Program-made: the position numbers and the translations under genes
NCBI GenBank assembly: GCA_041912175.1
Contig: JAYRNN010000015.1
Location: forward strand, 5,625 to 69,624
Source: CAZAGA01 sp041912175
Lineage (GTDB): Bacteria > Chloroflexota > Anaerolineae > Anaerolineales > UBA4823
DNA length: 64,000 nucleotides
Direction: 5' to 3'
Notes under the pieces: generated by a model
Database searches by the model: none
What the model was told of the DNA's origin: nothing
The model's input: the letters and a program-made list of their open reading frames with translations, nothing else
Shown here: piece by piece, positions 1 through 7,106 of the stretch
Layout: the number at the start of each line of letters is the position of its first letter
How positions within the stretch are numbered: position 1 is the stretch's first letter

Positions 1-167
1 CCCTTCAGCTTGCGCCCTAAGCGGTCCATCGCATTCGTCCAGGATGTACATTCGTGGATGCGTATGTGCGTATAGATCAGGCCCCCGGCAAAGACTTTGC
101 GGGCTTCCGCGATTTCCCAGTCGTACATCGGACGGACAGTTGGTTCACCTGTCGAAGTATCGGCCAT
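1..167 (-). CDS. Partial hypothetical protein, N-terminus only
   Basis: The first 55 codons of a leftward gene are present; the rest lies outside the window. The ATG is at 165-167. The readable peptide starts MADTSTGEPTVRPMYDWEIA and contains ARKVFAGGLIYTHIRIHECTS. I recall the pattern VFxxxLxYxxIRIHE from N-termini of uncharacterised bacterial proteins, some with zinc-peptidase-like or eCIS-core (DUF4157-like) character, but I cannot assign a family from 55 residues. It is divergent from glnA, with 40 bp of AT-rich sequence between the two starts. That the frame is open throughout supports it as coding. Confidence 0.55.
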   Translation of the reverse strand, partial: MADTSTGEPTVRPMYDWEIAEARKVFAGGLIYTHIRIHECTSWTNAMDRLGRKLK

Positions 168-207
168 AGATTAAATATATCATATTCATCGTATTAAGGA
201 GAAGAAG

Positions 208-1545
208 ATGGAAGCAAGTGATTTATTGTCCCGGATCAAGGAAGACAACATTAAATTTCTTTCACTGCAATTTACAGATGTGACCGGAGCGGTGAAAAGT
301 GTTGACATCCCGGCGCATCGTGTCCCACCCGCCCTCGAGGATGGGGTTTGGTTCGATGGGTCCTCAGTGGAAGGTTTTGCCCGTATCCAGGAAAGCGATA
401 TGCGCCTGGTCCTGGATCCTGATACCTATGCCGTTCTGCCCTGGAGCCCAGCGGAGCTACGGCGAGCGCGCGTTTTTTGCTATATCTACCAACCAGATGG
501 CAGCCCTTTCCCCGGCGATCCACGCGGCGCGCTGAAGCGTTTGTTGGAAAAAGTCACACAGCGAGGCTGGACTTACAATGTCGGCCCGGAGCCTGAGTTT
601 TTTCTGTTCCGGCGCAATGGGCCATCCAGCATCCATCCGGTGCCGCACGATGTAGGCAGCTATTTCGATTTCTCAGCGAATGATGAAGCTGTGCGGGTGC
701 GCTCCGAATTGATGGATGCATTGCAAGGCATGGGCCTGGAGGTGGAGACGGGTCATCATGAGGTCGCCTTGGGACAGCACGAAATTGACTTCCGCTTCGA
801 CGATGCCTTACGCACCGCCGACAAGGTCCTGACGATGAAATACACAGTCAAAGCGATTGCCGCTCAGCATGATTTAATTGCTTCATTCATGCCAAAACCG
901 ATTTTTGGCATCAATGGCTCAGGTATGCATTGCCACCAGTCACTGTTCGATTCCGCAGGCGAAAACTTGTTTTTCGACCCGCACGAATCCTACCATCTGT
1001 CACATCTGGCCTATGGGTTTATCGCCGGGCAGCTTGCCCATGCGCGCGCCCTGGCGGCAGTGGTAGCGCCCACGATCAATTCCTACAAACGCCTGGTGCC
1101 AGGTTATGAAGCTCCGGTATATGTCGGTTGGGCGCAGATTAACCGCTCCGCCTTGATCCGTATCCCGCGTTATACCGAAGGACAGCACAAATCGATGCGC
1201 GCTGAGCTGCGGTTTCCCGACCCATCGGCCAATCCCTACCTGGCATTTACCGTCATGCTGGCAGCCGCGCTGGACGGCATCGATAAGGAGCTTCCAGCGC
1301 CTGAGCCGCTCAATAACGTCAATGTCTATCACCTGACCCCCGAGGAACGCCAGGCGCTCGGCATCCCGGAACTACCCGGCTCGCTCGCCGAAGCGTTGCG
1401 CGAGTTAGAGAAAGATAGCGTGCTGCAAGAGGCGCTTGGCCCCCAGCTTTACGAAGCTTTTGCCCGCGCGAAGTGGGCGGAGATCGAAGAATACCGCATG
1501 AAGGTTTCCGATTGGGAAGTTGAGCGCTATTTGGAACAAGCATGA
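208..1545 (+). CDS. glnA: Glutamine synthetase, type I
   Basis: This enzyme makes glutamine from glutamate, ammonia and ATP in the cytoplasm and is the main entry point for ammonia. The 445-residue length matches type I-alpha enzymes. Family blocks are in the expected order: FDGSSVEGF near residue 50, a GPEPEFF metal-ligand segment near 128, GINGSGMHCHQSLF from about 234, KRLVPGYEAPVYVGW from about 294 and NPYLAF near 342. The C-terminal region reads NVYHLTPEERQALGI, which lacks the adenylylation-site tyrosine context of type I-beta enzymes. Control by adenylylation is therefore unlikely (inference). The start has a good ribosome binding site (AAGGAGAAG) about 7 bases upstream. A strong inverted repeat follows the stop codon. 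Confidence 0.96.
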   Translation: MEASDLLSRIKEDNIKFLSLQFTDVTGAVKSVDIPAHRVPPALEDGVWFDGSSVEGFARIQESDMRLVLDPDTYAVLPWSPAELRRARVFCYIYQPDGSPFPGDPRGALKRLLEKVTQRGWTYNVGPEPEFFLFRRNGPSSIHPVPHDVGSYFDFSANDEAVRVRSELMDALQGMGLEVETGHHEVALGQHEIDFRFDDALRTADKVLTMKYTVKAIAAQHDLIASFMPKPIFGINGSGMHCHQSLFDSAGENLFFDPHESYHLSHLAYGFIAGQLAHARALAAVVAPTINSYKRLVPGYEAPVYVGWAQINRSALIRIPRYTEGQHKSMRAELRFPDPSANPYLAFTVMLAAALDGIDKELPAPEPLNNVNVYHLTPEERQALGIPELPGSLAEALRELEKDSVLQEALGPQLYEAFARAKWAEIEEYRMKVSDWEVERYLEQA

Positions 1546-1551
1546 TTTTCT

Positions 1552-1590
1552 ACTGGGATGACCCCACACGATGTGCGGCGTCATCCCAGT
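1552..1590 (+). terminator. Strong inverted repeat after glnA
   Basis: The arms ACTGGGATGAC and GTCATCCCAGT are a perfect 11-bp inverted repeat. The loop itself can pair CACA with TGTG around CGA. It sits 6 bases after the glnA stop and 13 bases before the next start. There is no T-run, so it may be a processing or 3'-protecting hairpin, or a partial terminator, rather than a classical rho-independent terminator. Confidence 0.6.
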
Positions 1591-1603
1591 CAAAGGTGTT
1601 TTT

Positions 1604-2407
1604 ATGGAAACTGTGAACCTGGGCAAAGTTAATGTCAGCCGGCTGATGCTCGGCAGCAATCCGTTCAGTGGGTTCTCCCACCAATCGATTGAAACCGACC
1701 TGGCGATGAGACGTTACTTCACCACCGAACGTATCAAAGCCACCTTGCGCCAGGCCGAAACCCTGGGCGTCAACACCTTGATTGCTCGTACCGACCATCA
1801 CGTAATGCGCTTCTTGCTCGAGTATTGGGACGCGGGCGGGAAAATCCAATGGTTCGCCCAAACCTGCCCGGAGGTGGGCGACCATTTAACCTGTGTATCT
1901 CGGGCCGTCTCGGGCGGGGCCAAAGCCTGCCACATCCACGGCGGCGTGATGGACTATCTCTACGTGCAGAAAAAATTAGACGAAATACCGCCAGTGATCC
2001 GGATGATTCGCGATCAAGGATTGCTGGCGGGCATCGCAGCTCACAATTCGAAGGTGATCGAATGGGCTGAAGAAAACCTGGACGTGGATTACTATCTATG
2101 CTCTTACTACAACCCAATCCCGCGCGACGTACATCCGGAACTTGTCCCAGGTTTGGAGGAACACTATCTGGAAACGGACCGCCAGACGATGACCGCGTTG
2201 ATCCGCGGGCTTTCCCGCCCGGTGGTGCATTATAAGGTGCTGGCTGCCGGAAGAAACGATCCCGCCCAGGCCTTCGAGGTCGTCGCCCGAACTATGCGCC
2301 CAGGAGACATGACCTGCATTGGCGTTTATGACCAGGGTCATCCAGACATGCTGCGTGAAGATGTGGCTTTGTTCGAAAGTGCTCTGGCGAGGGCGCTAAG
2401 TAGATAG
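1604..2407 (+). CDS. Aldo/keto-reductase-like TIM-barrel protein, function unknown
   Basis: About 267 residues. The opening METVNLGKVNVSRLMLGSNPF resembles the first strand and turn of aldo/keto-reductase TIM barrels (G..VSR...G.N.F). The later segments, ARTDHHVMRFL, ACHIHGGVMDYLYVQ, GIAAHNSKVIEWA and YYNPIPRD, do not show the usual AKR Asp-Tyr-Lys-His tetrad. The protein is better described as a TIM-barrel relative with His-rich putative active-site segments (TDHH, HIHGG, AHNS). Its substrate is unknown. An upstream ATG at 1571 lies inside the glnA 3' hairpin and has no ribosome binding site. The ATG at 1604 follows AAAGGTG at good spacing and is preferred. Confidence 0.75.
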   Translation: METVNLGKVNVSRLMLGSNPFSGFSHQSIETDLAMRRYFTTERIKATLRQAETLGVNTLIARTDHHVMRFLLEYWDAGGKIQWFAQTCPEVGDHLTCVSRAVSGGAKACHIHGGVMDYLYVQKKLDEIPPVIRMIRDQGLLAGIAAHNSKVIEWAEENLDVDYYLCSYYNPIPRDVHPELVPGLEEHYLETDRQTMTALIRGLSRPVVHYKVLAAGRNDPAQAFEVVARTMRPGDMTCIGVYDQGHPDMLREDVALFESALARALSR

Positions 2408-2433
2408 GCGTGGCTCTGGAATAGGGAGGAAAA

Positions 2434-2796
2434 ATGAGCAGCCCAAACACGGTTCGAGCAGCGCAAATTCTGTTCTATACCAACGCCGCGATCTGGTTGA
2501 TATTTGGCGGTTATACCTTGGTCGCGATGGCCTATCGAGCGGCGAATCAAGGCATTACCATGTGGATTGTGGGAATCCTGATGTTTGGCAACGCCGGCGC
2601 AATGCTGCTGGCGGGATTTGGCATCGGCAGACCGCGCCGGCTATTCTTCCTTTTTGCCATTGTCGTGCTGGCGATAAATATCTTCCTGACCTTCACCGAT
2701 CAATTCGGGATTTTCGATTTTCTTACGCTGCTGGTTGATATCGTGGCGCTGACGCTCTTGGTTCTATCTCGTTCGTGGTACGATAACTCGAAATGA
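2434..2796 (+). CDS. Small four-helix integral membrane protein
   Basis: The 120-residue product has four hydrophobic stretches, roughly residues 10-32, 42-65, 70-88 and 92-112, with short basic loops (GIGRPRRL). No catalytic motif is visible and I do not recognise a characterised family. The start follows GGGAGG at 6-base spacing. The stop overlaps the next gene's start by four bases (ATGA at 2793-2796), so the two are almost certainly co-translated with the acetyltransferase. Confidence 0.75.
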   Translation: MSSPNTVRAAQILFYTNAAIWLIFGGYTLVAMAYRAANQGITMWIVGILMFGNAGAMLLAGFGIGRPRRLFFLFAIVVLAINIFLTFTDQFGIFDFLTLLVDIVALTLLVLSRSWYDNSK

Positions 2797-3521
2797 ACCA
2801 GGCGCTTTTTGGTCAAGCCATTTACGAGAATTGGGCCGGTCATTTTGGCAGCCCTCTGGCGACATTCCAAAGGAGCGGAACCTCGATCCTGCCGCTCGAG
2901 AAATACACTGGGGATAAAGTTCTCGTGTTCTGGCATATTGGCATGCATACTTTTGTGCAGCTCGATCCTGACTATACAGAGCAGGTCGAGCGCGTATTAA
3001 GTGAGCTTCCAGAGGGGACGGCGCTGGATGGCGACGCCCTGCGCCGGGCCTGGGGGCAGGCTGCCATCGGTTCACATGACCGGGGTTTGGTTTATTATTT
3101 ATACCCGGAAGAATTACCCGACTATCATCCGCCGATTCCATTTGTTCTACGCCAATTGAGCGCGGCGGATGGTGGGCTGATGCAGGCGCTGCATGGCGCC
3201 AATTCGCCAGAAGATGTCGAAGAGGGTTTTGTCGAAGTAAACCACCAGGTTGTTTTTGGCTGTCTGGTGGGGGGACAACTGGTCGCGGCTGCCAGCGGTT
3301 ACGAGCGCGCTGGGTTTATGGATATTGGCGTCTTGACACACCCGAAGTTTCGCCGGAAAGGCTTAGGCAGAGCGGTGGTCGGCGCGATTTGCGACTGGTC
3401 GCAAGGCAATGGTTTCATCGCCCAATACCGCTGCAACGAGCAAAATTTCGCTTCACGGGGCGTCGCTGAGGGGCTGAATTTCAAGCGCTATTTCAGTTCG
3501 GAAAGTCTCTGGATGATTTAA
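2793..3521 (+). CDS. GNAT-family acetyltransferase
   Basis: The 242-residue product has a C-terminal GNAT (FR47-type) domain. The segment VVFGCLVGGQLVAAASGYE forms the central strands. GVLTHPKFRRKGLGRAVVGAI (quoted in part) carries the R/Q-x-x-G-x-G/A acetyl-CoA pyrophosphate loop, as RRKGLG, at about residues 189-194. The end NFKRYFSSESLWMI is the usual last strand. The N-terminal 120 residues are likely a substrate-recognition part. The acceptor is unknown. The start overlaps the preceding membrane-protein gene (ATGA). The 3' end overlaps the convergent transporter gene by four bases. Confidence 0.85.
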   Translation: MNQALFGQAIYENWAGHFGSPLATFQRSGTSILPLEKYTGDKVLVFWHIGMHTFVQLDPDYTEQVERVLSELPEGTALDGDALRRAWGQAAIGSHDRGLVYYLYPEELPDYHPPIPFVLRQLSAADGGLMQALHGANSPEDVEEGFVEVNHQVVFGCLVGGQLVAAASGYERAGFMDIGVLTHPKFRRKGLGRAVVGAICDWSQGNGFIAQYRCNEQNFASRGVAEGLNFKRYFSSESLWMI

Positions 3522-4228
3522 TGGCGGGTACGTAAGGCGATCGGGTTAAAATCCGTCTCGCGATCATAGTAATCTTCGCCCTCGGCGCGCTTGAGGGCAT
3601 TAACGGCCCAATACGTCAAAGGTGTGGCCACGATTTCGAACGTCACCTTGAACAGCCATTGCGAGAGGATGGCTGTTCCCATCGCGGCGGGCGGGAAAAT
3701 GCCCCAGAAGGCGACGGAGATGAACACCAGCGAGTCGGCGCCCTGGCCGATCAGGGTCGAACTGATCGTGCGCAGCCAGAGAAAACGGCCCTGGGTTTTG
3801 ACCTTCAGGCGGGCCAGCACATATGAGTTCAAGAATTCACCGACCAGGTAGGCCAGGAAAGACGCCAACAGCAGGCGCGGGGTGAATCCCAAGATCGCCT
3901 GGTACGCTTGCTGCGCTTCTGCGGGCGTCGCGTATAGTCCGGCGGTCCAGAACGGGGCAGCAGGCAGCAGGCCGGCCAGCCAGATGGCGGCCACGGCCAG
4001 CAGGTTGCAGAAGAATCCGGTCCAGATCACCTGGCGAGCGCGCCCGTAGCCATACACTTCGGTTAAGATATCGCCGAAGATATAAGCCACCGGGAACAGG
4101 ATCACCGCCGCGGGCACGAAGAAAGGCCCGATTTGCACGATTTTTACGGCGATGATGTTCGAGATCAGCAGGGTGGTAACGAATACCGCGGTGATCAAGG
4201 TAAAGAAGCGATAAGCCGTCCTAGGCAT
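3518..4228 (-). CDS. Queuosine-precursor transporter (VUT family, YhhQ-like)
   Basis: A 236-residue inner-membrane protein with about six hydrophobic segments. It has the family's signature pieces: LLISNIIAVKIV near residue 21, FPVAYIFGDILTEVYGYGRAR near 45 (quoted in part), FLAYLVGEFLNSYVLARLK, and LRTISSTLIGQGADSLVF. Family members import 7-deazapurines such as preQ0 or preQ1 for queuosine synthesis. Its start overlaps the end of queF by eight bases, so transport and nitrile reduction are coupled in one operon. Substrate choice within the deazapurines cannot be read from the sequence. Confidence 0.9.
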   Translation of the reverse strand: MPRTAYRFFTLITAVFVTTLLISNIIAVKIVQIGPFFVPAAVILFPVAYIFGDILTEVYGYGRARQVIWTGFFCNLLAVAAIWLAGLLPAAPFWTAGLYATPAEAQQAYQAILGFTPRLLLASFLAYLVGEFLNSYVLARLKVKTQGRFLWLRTISSTLIGQGADSLVFISVAFWGIFPPAAMGTAILSQWLFKVTFEIVATPLTYWAVNALKRAEGEDYYDRETDFNPIALRTRH

Positions 4229-4658
4229 TCTCGGCGCTCCATTGCGTACGCGCGGCTGGCGTCTTTGTATGTTCCGCTTCGACGGTGATGCCGATCCCGC
4301 CGCGGATATTAAAGACCCCGGTTACTTTACACCAGTGCGGATCGAGGGCCTTGACCAGGTCTCCCAATATCTGGTTGACCACGTGTTCGTGGAAGGCGCC
4401 CTCATTGCGATACGACCACAGGTACAACTTGAACGATTTAGATTCAACGACGGATTGGTCCGGGACGTATTGGACGCGGATCCTGGCAAAGTCTGGCTGG
4501 CCGGTCATCGGGCATAGGCACGTGAATTCCTCAGTTTCCAGGGTCACCCGATAAAAGCGTTCCGGCGAGCGATTGGGAAAAGCTTCCAATCTTTTACTGG
4601 GCTCGGCCTGTTTTCCTAACATGCTCAGACCGTCGAGGTCGGATGGTTGGGTAAGCAT
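4221..4658 (-). CDS. queF: NADPH-dependent preQ0 reductase QueF
   Basis: QueF reduces the nitrile of 7-cyano-7-deazaguanine (preQ0) to the aminomethyl group of preQ1 in queuosine synthesis. The 145-residue length fits the unimodular form. Seen: FTCLCPMTGQPDFARI with the catalytic cysteine, VESKSFKLYLWSYRNEGAFH as the QueF nucleotide and substrate segment (residues about 83-102), and the following HEHVVNQIL. The start has AAAGGAG upstream. It overlaps the transporter gene downstream and follows ttuA by about 56 bases. I looked for a preQ1 riboswitch in the short upstream gap and saw none. Genes for making preQ0 (queC, D, E) are not in the window. Confidence 0.95.
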   Translation of the reverse strand: MLTQPSDLDGLSMLGKQAEPSKRLEAFPNRSPERFYRVTLETEEFTCLCPMTGQPDFARIRVQYVPDQSVVESKSFKLYLWSYRNEGAFHEHVVNQILGDLVKALDPHWCKVTGVFNIRGGIGITVEAEHTKTPAARTQWSAENA

Positions 4659-4714
4659 CGCATAACTCCTTTATTTTTGTAACGTGTACGAGACGTCGCA
4701 CACATAACACAATG

Positions 4715-5641
4715 TCATGGTTCTCTGTTCACCAGCCGGCAGAAAGCGCACTCGCCTGGGGCTGTTGTGGACTGCCCGCAACCAGGGCAGACATGCAAAG
4801 CTTCTTTTTCATGGTCGGCGTCCGGCGCGAAAAGACCGTTATCTTTGGCGGCCAGGAAGCTCAGGTAAAAGTTGAGCTTCAAACCAGGCTGGTCAGCCTC
4901 CATTTTATTTAGGATTTCTTTATAGTAAATCGATTTCGTGCCTTCGGCAAACGGGCATTCATCGTAGATGTATTCAATCCCGCGCAGCAGAGCATAAGCG
5001 GCCATTTCACGCTCGTAAAAACGGCACAGCGGCTTGGCCTTGCGCAACATACCCTCCCGGTCGGCTGGGAGCAGCGGCGCCTGGCGAGCCAGGTGGGTGG
5101 GCAGCCAGCTCAATGTATTGCCGAACAAGGTGGCGGCTTCGTCATCCAGGTTGTGTCCGGTGACCAGCACATCATAACCACCCTGGCGGGCAAAGCGGTT
5201 CATCACATGCCGTTTGGCCAGGCCGCACACCGCGCAGGGCTTGTGCTGCCCACGCGAGCTGTGCGCGGCCAGGCTGGGCACGCTTTCTCCATATTCCTGC
5301 TGGATATCGACCACGTGCAGCTTCAAGCTGTGTTGGGCAGCGAATCGTTCGCAGTAGCCCAACGACTCGTCTGAATACCGGTTACCCTCGGCGATGCCGA
5401 GGCCAATATATAGTCCATCGACCTGGTAACCCAGGCGCTGCAAGATATCCCACAGGGAGAGCGAGTCTTTGCCGCCAGAAACCGCAGCCAGGATTCGCTC
5501 CTGCCGGGTGAACATATGGTATTTATGGATCGCGCGTTCGGTCTGTTCCGGCAGCCAATCCAGGTAATGTTCTTTGCACAGGGCTAGCTTGTGCTGGGCC
5601 ATGTTAACGGCGGCTTTGCGACCACACTTCCGGCATCTCAT
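4715..5641 (-). CDS. ttuA: tRNA 2-thiolation enzyme, TtuA-like
   Basis: This is a 308-residue PP-loop ATPase of the TtcA/TtuA family. TtuA places sulfur on ribothymidine-54 in the tRNA T-loop. All hallmark residues are present: an N-terminal zinc finger (C3, C6, C22, H25), PP-loop SGGKDS at 55-60, CAVC at 136-139 plus C229 (DECPFAE) as the 4Fe-4S ligands, GHNLDDEA at 162-169, and a C-terminal CPGCG...CAFC zinc finger. The two zinc fingers and the adjacent ubiquitin-like sulfur carrier point to TtuA rather than TtcA, which modifies C32. It starts 7 bases after ttuB. The tRNA position is inferred from family and context. Confidence 0.9.
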   Translation of the reverse strand: MRCRKCGRKAAVNMAQHKLALCKEHYLDWLPEQTERAIHKYHMFTRQERILAAVSGGKDSLSLWDILQRLGYQVDGLYIGLGIAEGNRYSDESLGYCERFAAQHSLKLHVVDIQQEYGESVPSLAAHSSRGQHKPCAVCGLAKRHVMNRFARQGGYDVLVTGHNLDDEAATLFGNTLSWLPTHLARQAPLLPADREGMLRKAKPLCRFYEREMAAYALLRGIEYIYDECPFAEGTKSIYYKEILNKMEADQPGLKLNFYLSFLAAKDNGLFAPDADHEKEALHVCPGCGQSTTAPGECAFCRLVNREP

Positions 5642-5648
5642 GCGTGCA

Positions 5649-5843
5649 TCATCCGCCGGAGATCACGGCCACGAGCTTGATTTGCTCGCCTTCGTGCAGG
5701 ATTTCGTCTCCGGTGAGCAGATTGCCATCCCGGATGGCCAGCACGGATTCAAATGGCACCCCGGCCATCGCCAGACTGCGGGATAGGCTCATCCCAGGCA
5801 TCACTTCAAAGGCCTTTTCTCGCAAGACCAATTTAACGACCAT
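5649..5843 (-). CDS. ttuB: Ubiquitin-like sulfur carrier protein, TtuB-like
   Basis: A 64-residue protein of the MoaD/ThiS/TtuB ubiquitin-like fold. It ends in the diagnostic Gly-Gly (AVISGG), which is adenylated and thiocarboxylated to carry sulfur. A start 12 bases further out is open, but its first codons are the ribosome binding site GGAGGT itself, so the ATG at 5841-5843 (MVVKLVLREKAFEV) is chosen. The gene lies directly upstream of ttuA, which is the strongest reason to call it TtuB rather than ThiS or MoaD. No E1-like activating enzyme is in the window, so one encoded elsewhere is expected. Confidence 0.85.
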   Translation of the reverse strand: MVVKLVLREKAFEVMPGMSLSRSLAMAGVPFESVLAIRDGNLLTGDEILHEGEQIKLVAVISGG

Positions 5844-5976
5844 GCTTACCTCCAATCGGTCTAAAATTCTACCTTAGAAACGTAAATATTGGGCGGAACT
5901 TTTTTTAGATGAAGGCTGGGTCAGGGCAGACTACAAAGAGTGTTTGGCCAGCCGGACCCTCCAATTTATTGTCCTC

Positions 5977-6005
5977 TTGACAGCCCAGATAATAAGAGAC
6001 ATAAT
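5977..6005 (+). promoter_or_regulatory. Sigma-70-type promoter for the quinone reductase gene
   Basis: A perfect -35 TTGACA (5977-5982), a 17-base spacer and a -10 CATAAT (6000-6005) lie about 75 bases before the start of the downstream oxidoreductase gene. The rest of the 5844-6080 gap is AT-rich and shows no gene. Confidence 0.7.
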
Positions 6006-6080
6006 TGGTCAAATTTATGCGGAATTTGTGTTAATTCCGAGTAAATCATTTTCAACCATTCTTGCTTGCGGAGACCATCC

Positions 6081-7022
6081 ATGACGAACATGAAAGCAGT
6101 AACGATCCACACATATGGCGGCCCCGACGTCCTCGCCTATGAAGACAGGCCACGCCCAATTCCCGGAGAAGGCGAAGTGCTGATCCGGGTGCATGCCACA
6201 TCGATTAACCCCTTTGATCTTGCAGTGCGATCAGGTTATATGAACGGCTATTTTAGCTATAGCTTGCCTTTGATCCTGGGGACGGACATATCAGGGACGA
6301 TCGAAGAGATTGGTCCAGGCGTGACGGGCTTTGCGCGCGGCGACGAGGTTTATACCCGGGCCGGCGTGTTCCGTGATGGCGCATATGCAGAATATGCCCT
6401 GGCAGCCGCCACGGACTTGGCGGCCAAACCAAAGTCCCTCGACCATGTTCATTCCGCTGCCATTCCTCACGTAGCGCTGACCGCCTGGCAGGCGCTTTTT
6501 GGAGCAGCCAACCTCAGCCAGGGACAAACCGTGCTCGTCCACGCGGCAGCTGGCGGAACCGGGCACATGGCGGTGCAGCTCGCTCACTGGCGGGGAGCAA
6601 AAGTGATCGGCACAGCATCCAAAAATATCGACCTCTTGAAAGACCTCGGTGTGGAAGAGGTGATTAATTATGCCACTACCCCCTTCGAAAGCGTCGTACA
6701 TGGGGTGGACGTTGTATTCGACACGATCGGCGGCGATACCCAACAGCGCTCGTGGTCCGTGCTGAAACCGGGCGGGATACTGGTTTCGATCGTCCAGCCG
6801 CCATCCGAAGAAATGGCGGCCGCGCACGGTGTGCGCCAGCAAATGATCGCTACATCGCCTCCCATTCGCGAGACTTTGACCGAGGTAGCCCGGTTGGTGG
6901 ATGGTGGGCAGATCAAACCGGTGGTTTCGATGGTTCTCCCCCTCCAAGAGGTCCGCAAGGCACATGAGTTGGTTGGAGCAGGCCACGCACGCGGCAAGAT
7001 TGTTATCCAGGTGAAGCAGTAA
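6081..7022 (+). CDS. Zinc-independent alcohol dehydrogenase / NADPH:quinone reductase (MDR family)
   Basis: The 313-residue product is a medium-chain dehydrogenase/reductase without the zinc-binding cysteines. The N-terminal GroES-like domain carries GGPDVLAYEDRPRP and GTDISGTIEEIGPGV. The Rossmann part has the NADP-binding loop HAAAGGTGHMAVQLA at about residues 157-171, and the domain closes with HARGKIVIQV. Family members reduce quinones or enones with NADPH. The physiological substrate is unknown. A TTG start at 6066 is possible, but the ATG at 6081 follows GGAG at 7-base spacing and is preferred. The gene is monocistronic, with its own promoter and a hairpin downstream. Confidence 0.9.
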   Translation: MTNMKAVTIHTYGGPDVLAYEDRPRPIPGEGEVLIRVHATSINPFDLAVRSGYMNGYFSYSLPLILGTDISGTIEEIGPGVTGFARGDEVYTRAGVFRDGAYAEYALAAATDLAAKPKSLDHVHSAAIPHVALTAWQALFGAANLSQGQTVLVHAAAGGTGHMAVQLAHWRGAKVIGTASKNIDLLKDLGVEEVINYATTPFESVVHGVDVVFDTIGGDTQQRSWSVLKPGGILVSIVQPPSEEMAAAHGVRQQMIATSPPIRETLTEVARLVDGGQIKPVVSMVLPLQEVRKAHELVGAGHARGKIVIQVKQ

Positions 7023-7042
7023 AGGTAGATTGATTGGATGAA

Positions 7043-7084
7043 AATAGGGGCTGTCTAGAAAGCACAGCTGGACAGCCCCCTATT
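7043..7084. repeat. Intergenic hairpin, copy 1 of a three-member family
   Basis: GGGGCTGTC (7047-7055) pairs with GACAGCCCC (7071-7079), and the flanking AATA/TATT extends the stem with one bulged C. It lies between two convergent genes and could terminate transcription from either side. It shares its GGGGCTGTC arm with the hairpin at 8817-8861 and, more loosely, with 55559-55588. Confidence 0.7.
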
Positions 7085-7106
7085 TTGGGGGGGAACCGCT
7101 GGTTTC

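Noticed and set aside
1571..1603. Upstream ATG for the TIM-barrel gene
   Set aside because: It falls within the glnA 3' hairpin and lacks a ribosome binding site; the ATG at 1604 fits better.
4659..4714. Possible preQ1 riboswitch before queF
   Set aside because: The gap is only 56 bases and shows a normal ribosome binding site; no H-type pseudoknot with the preQ1-I signature was seen.
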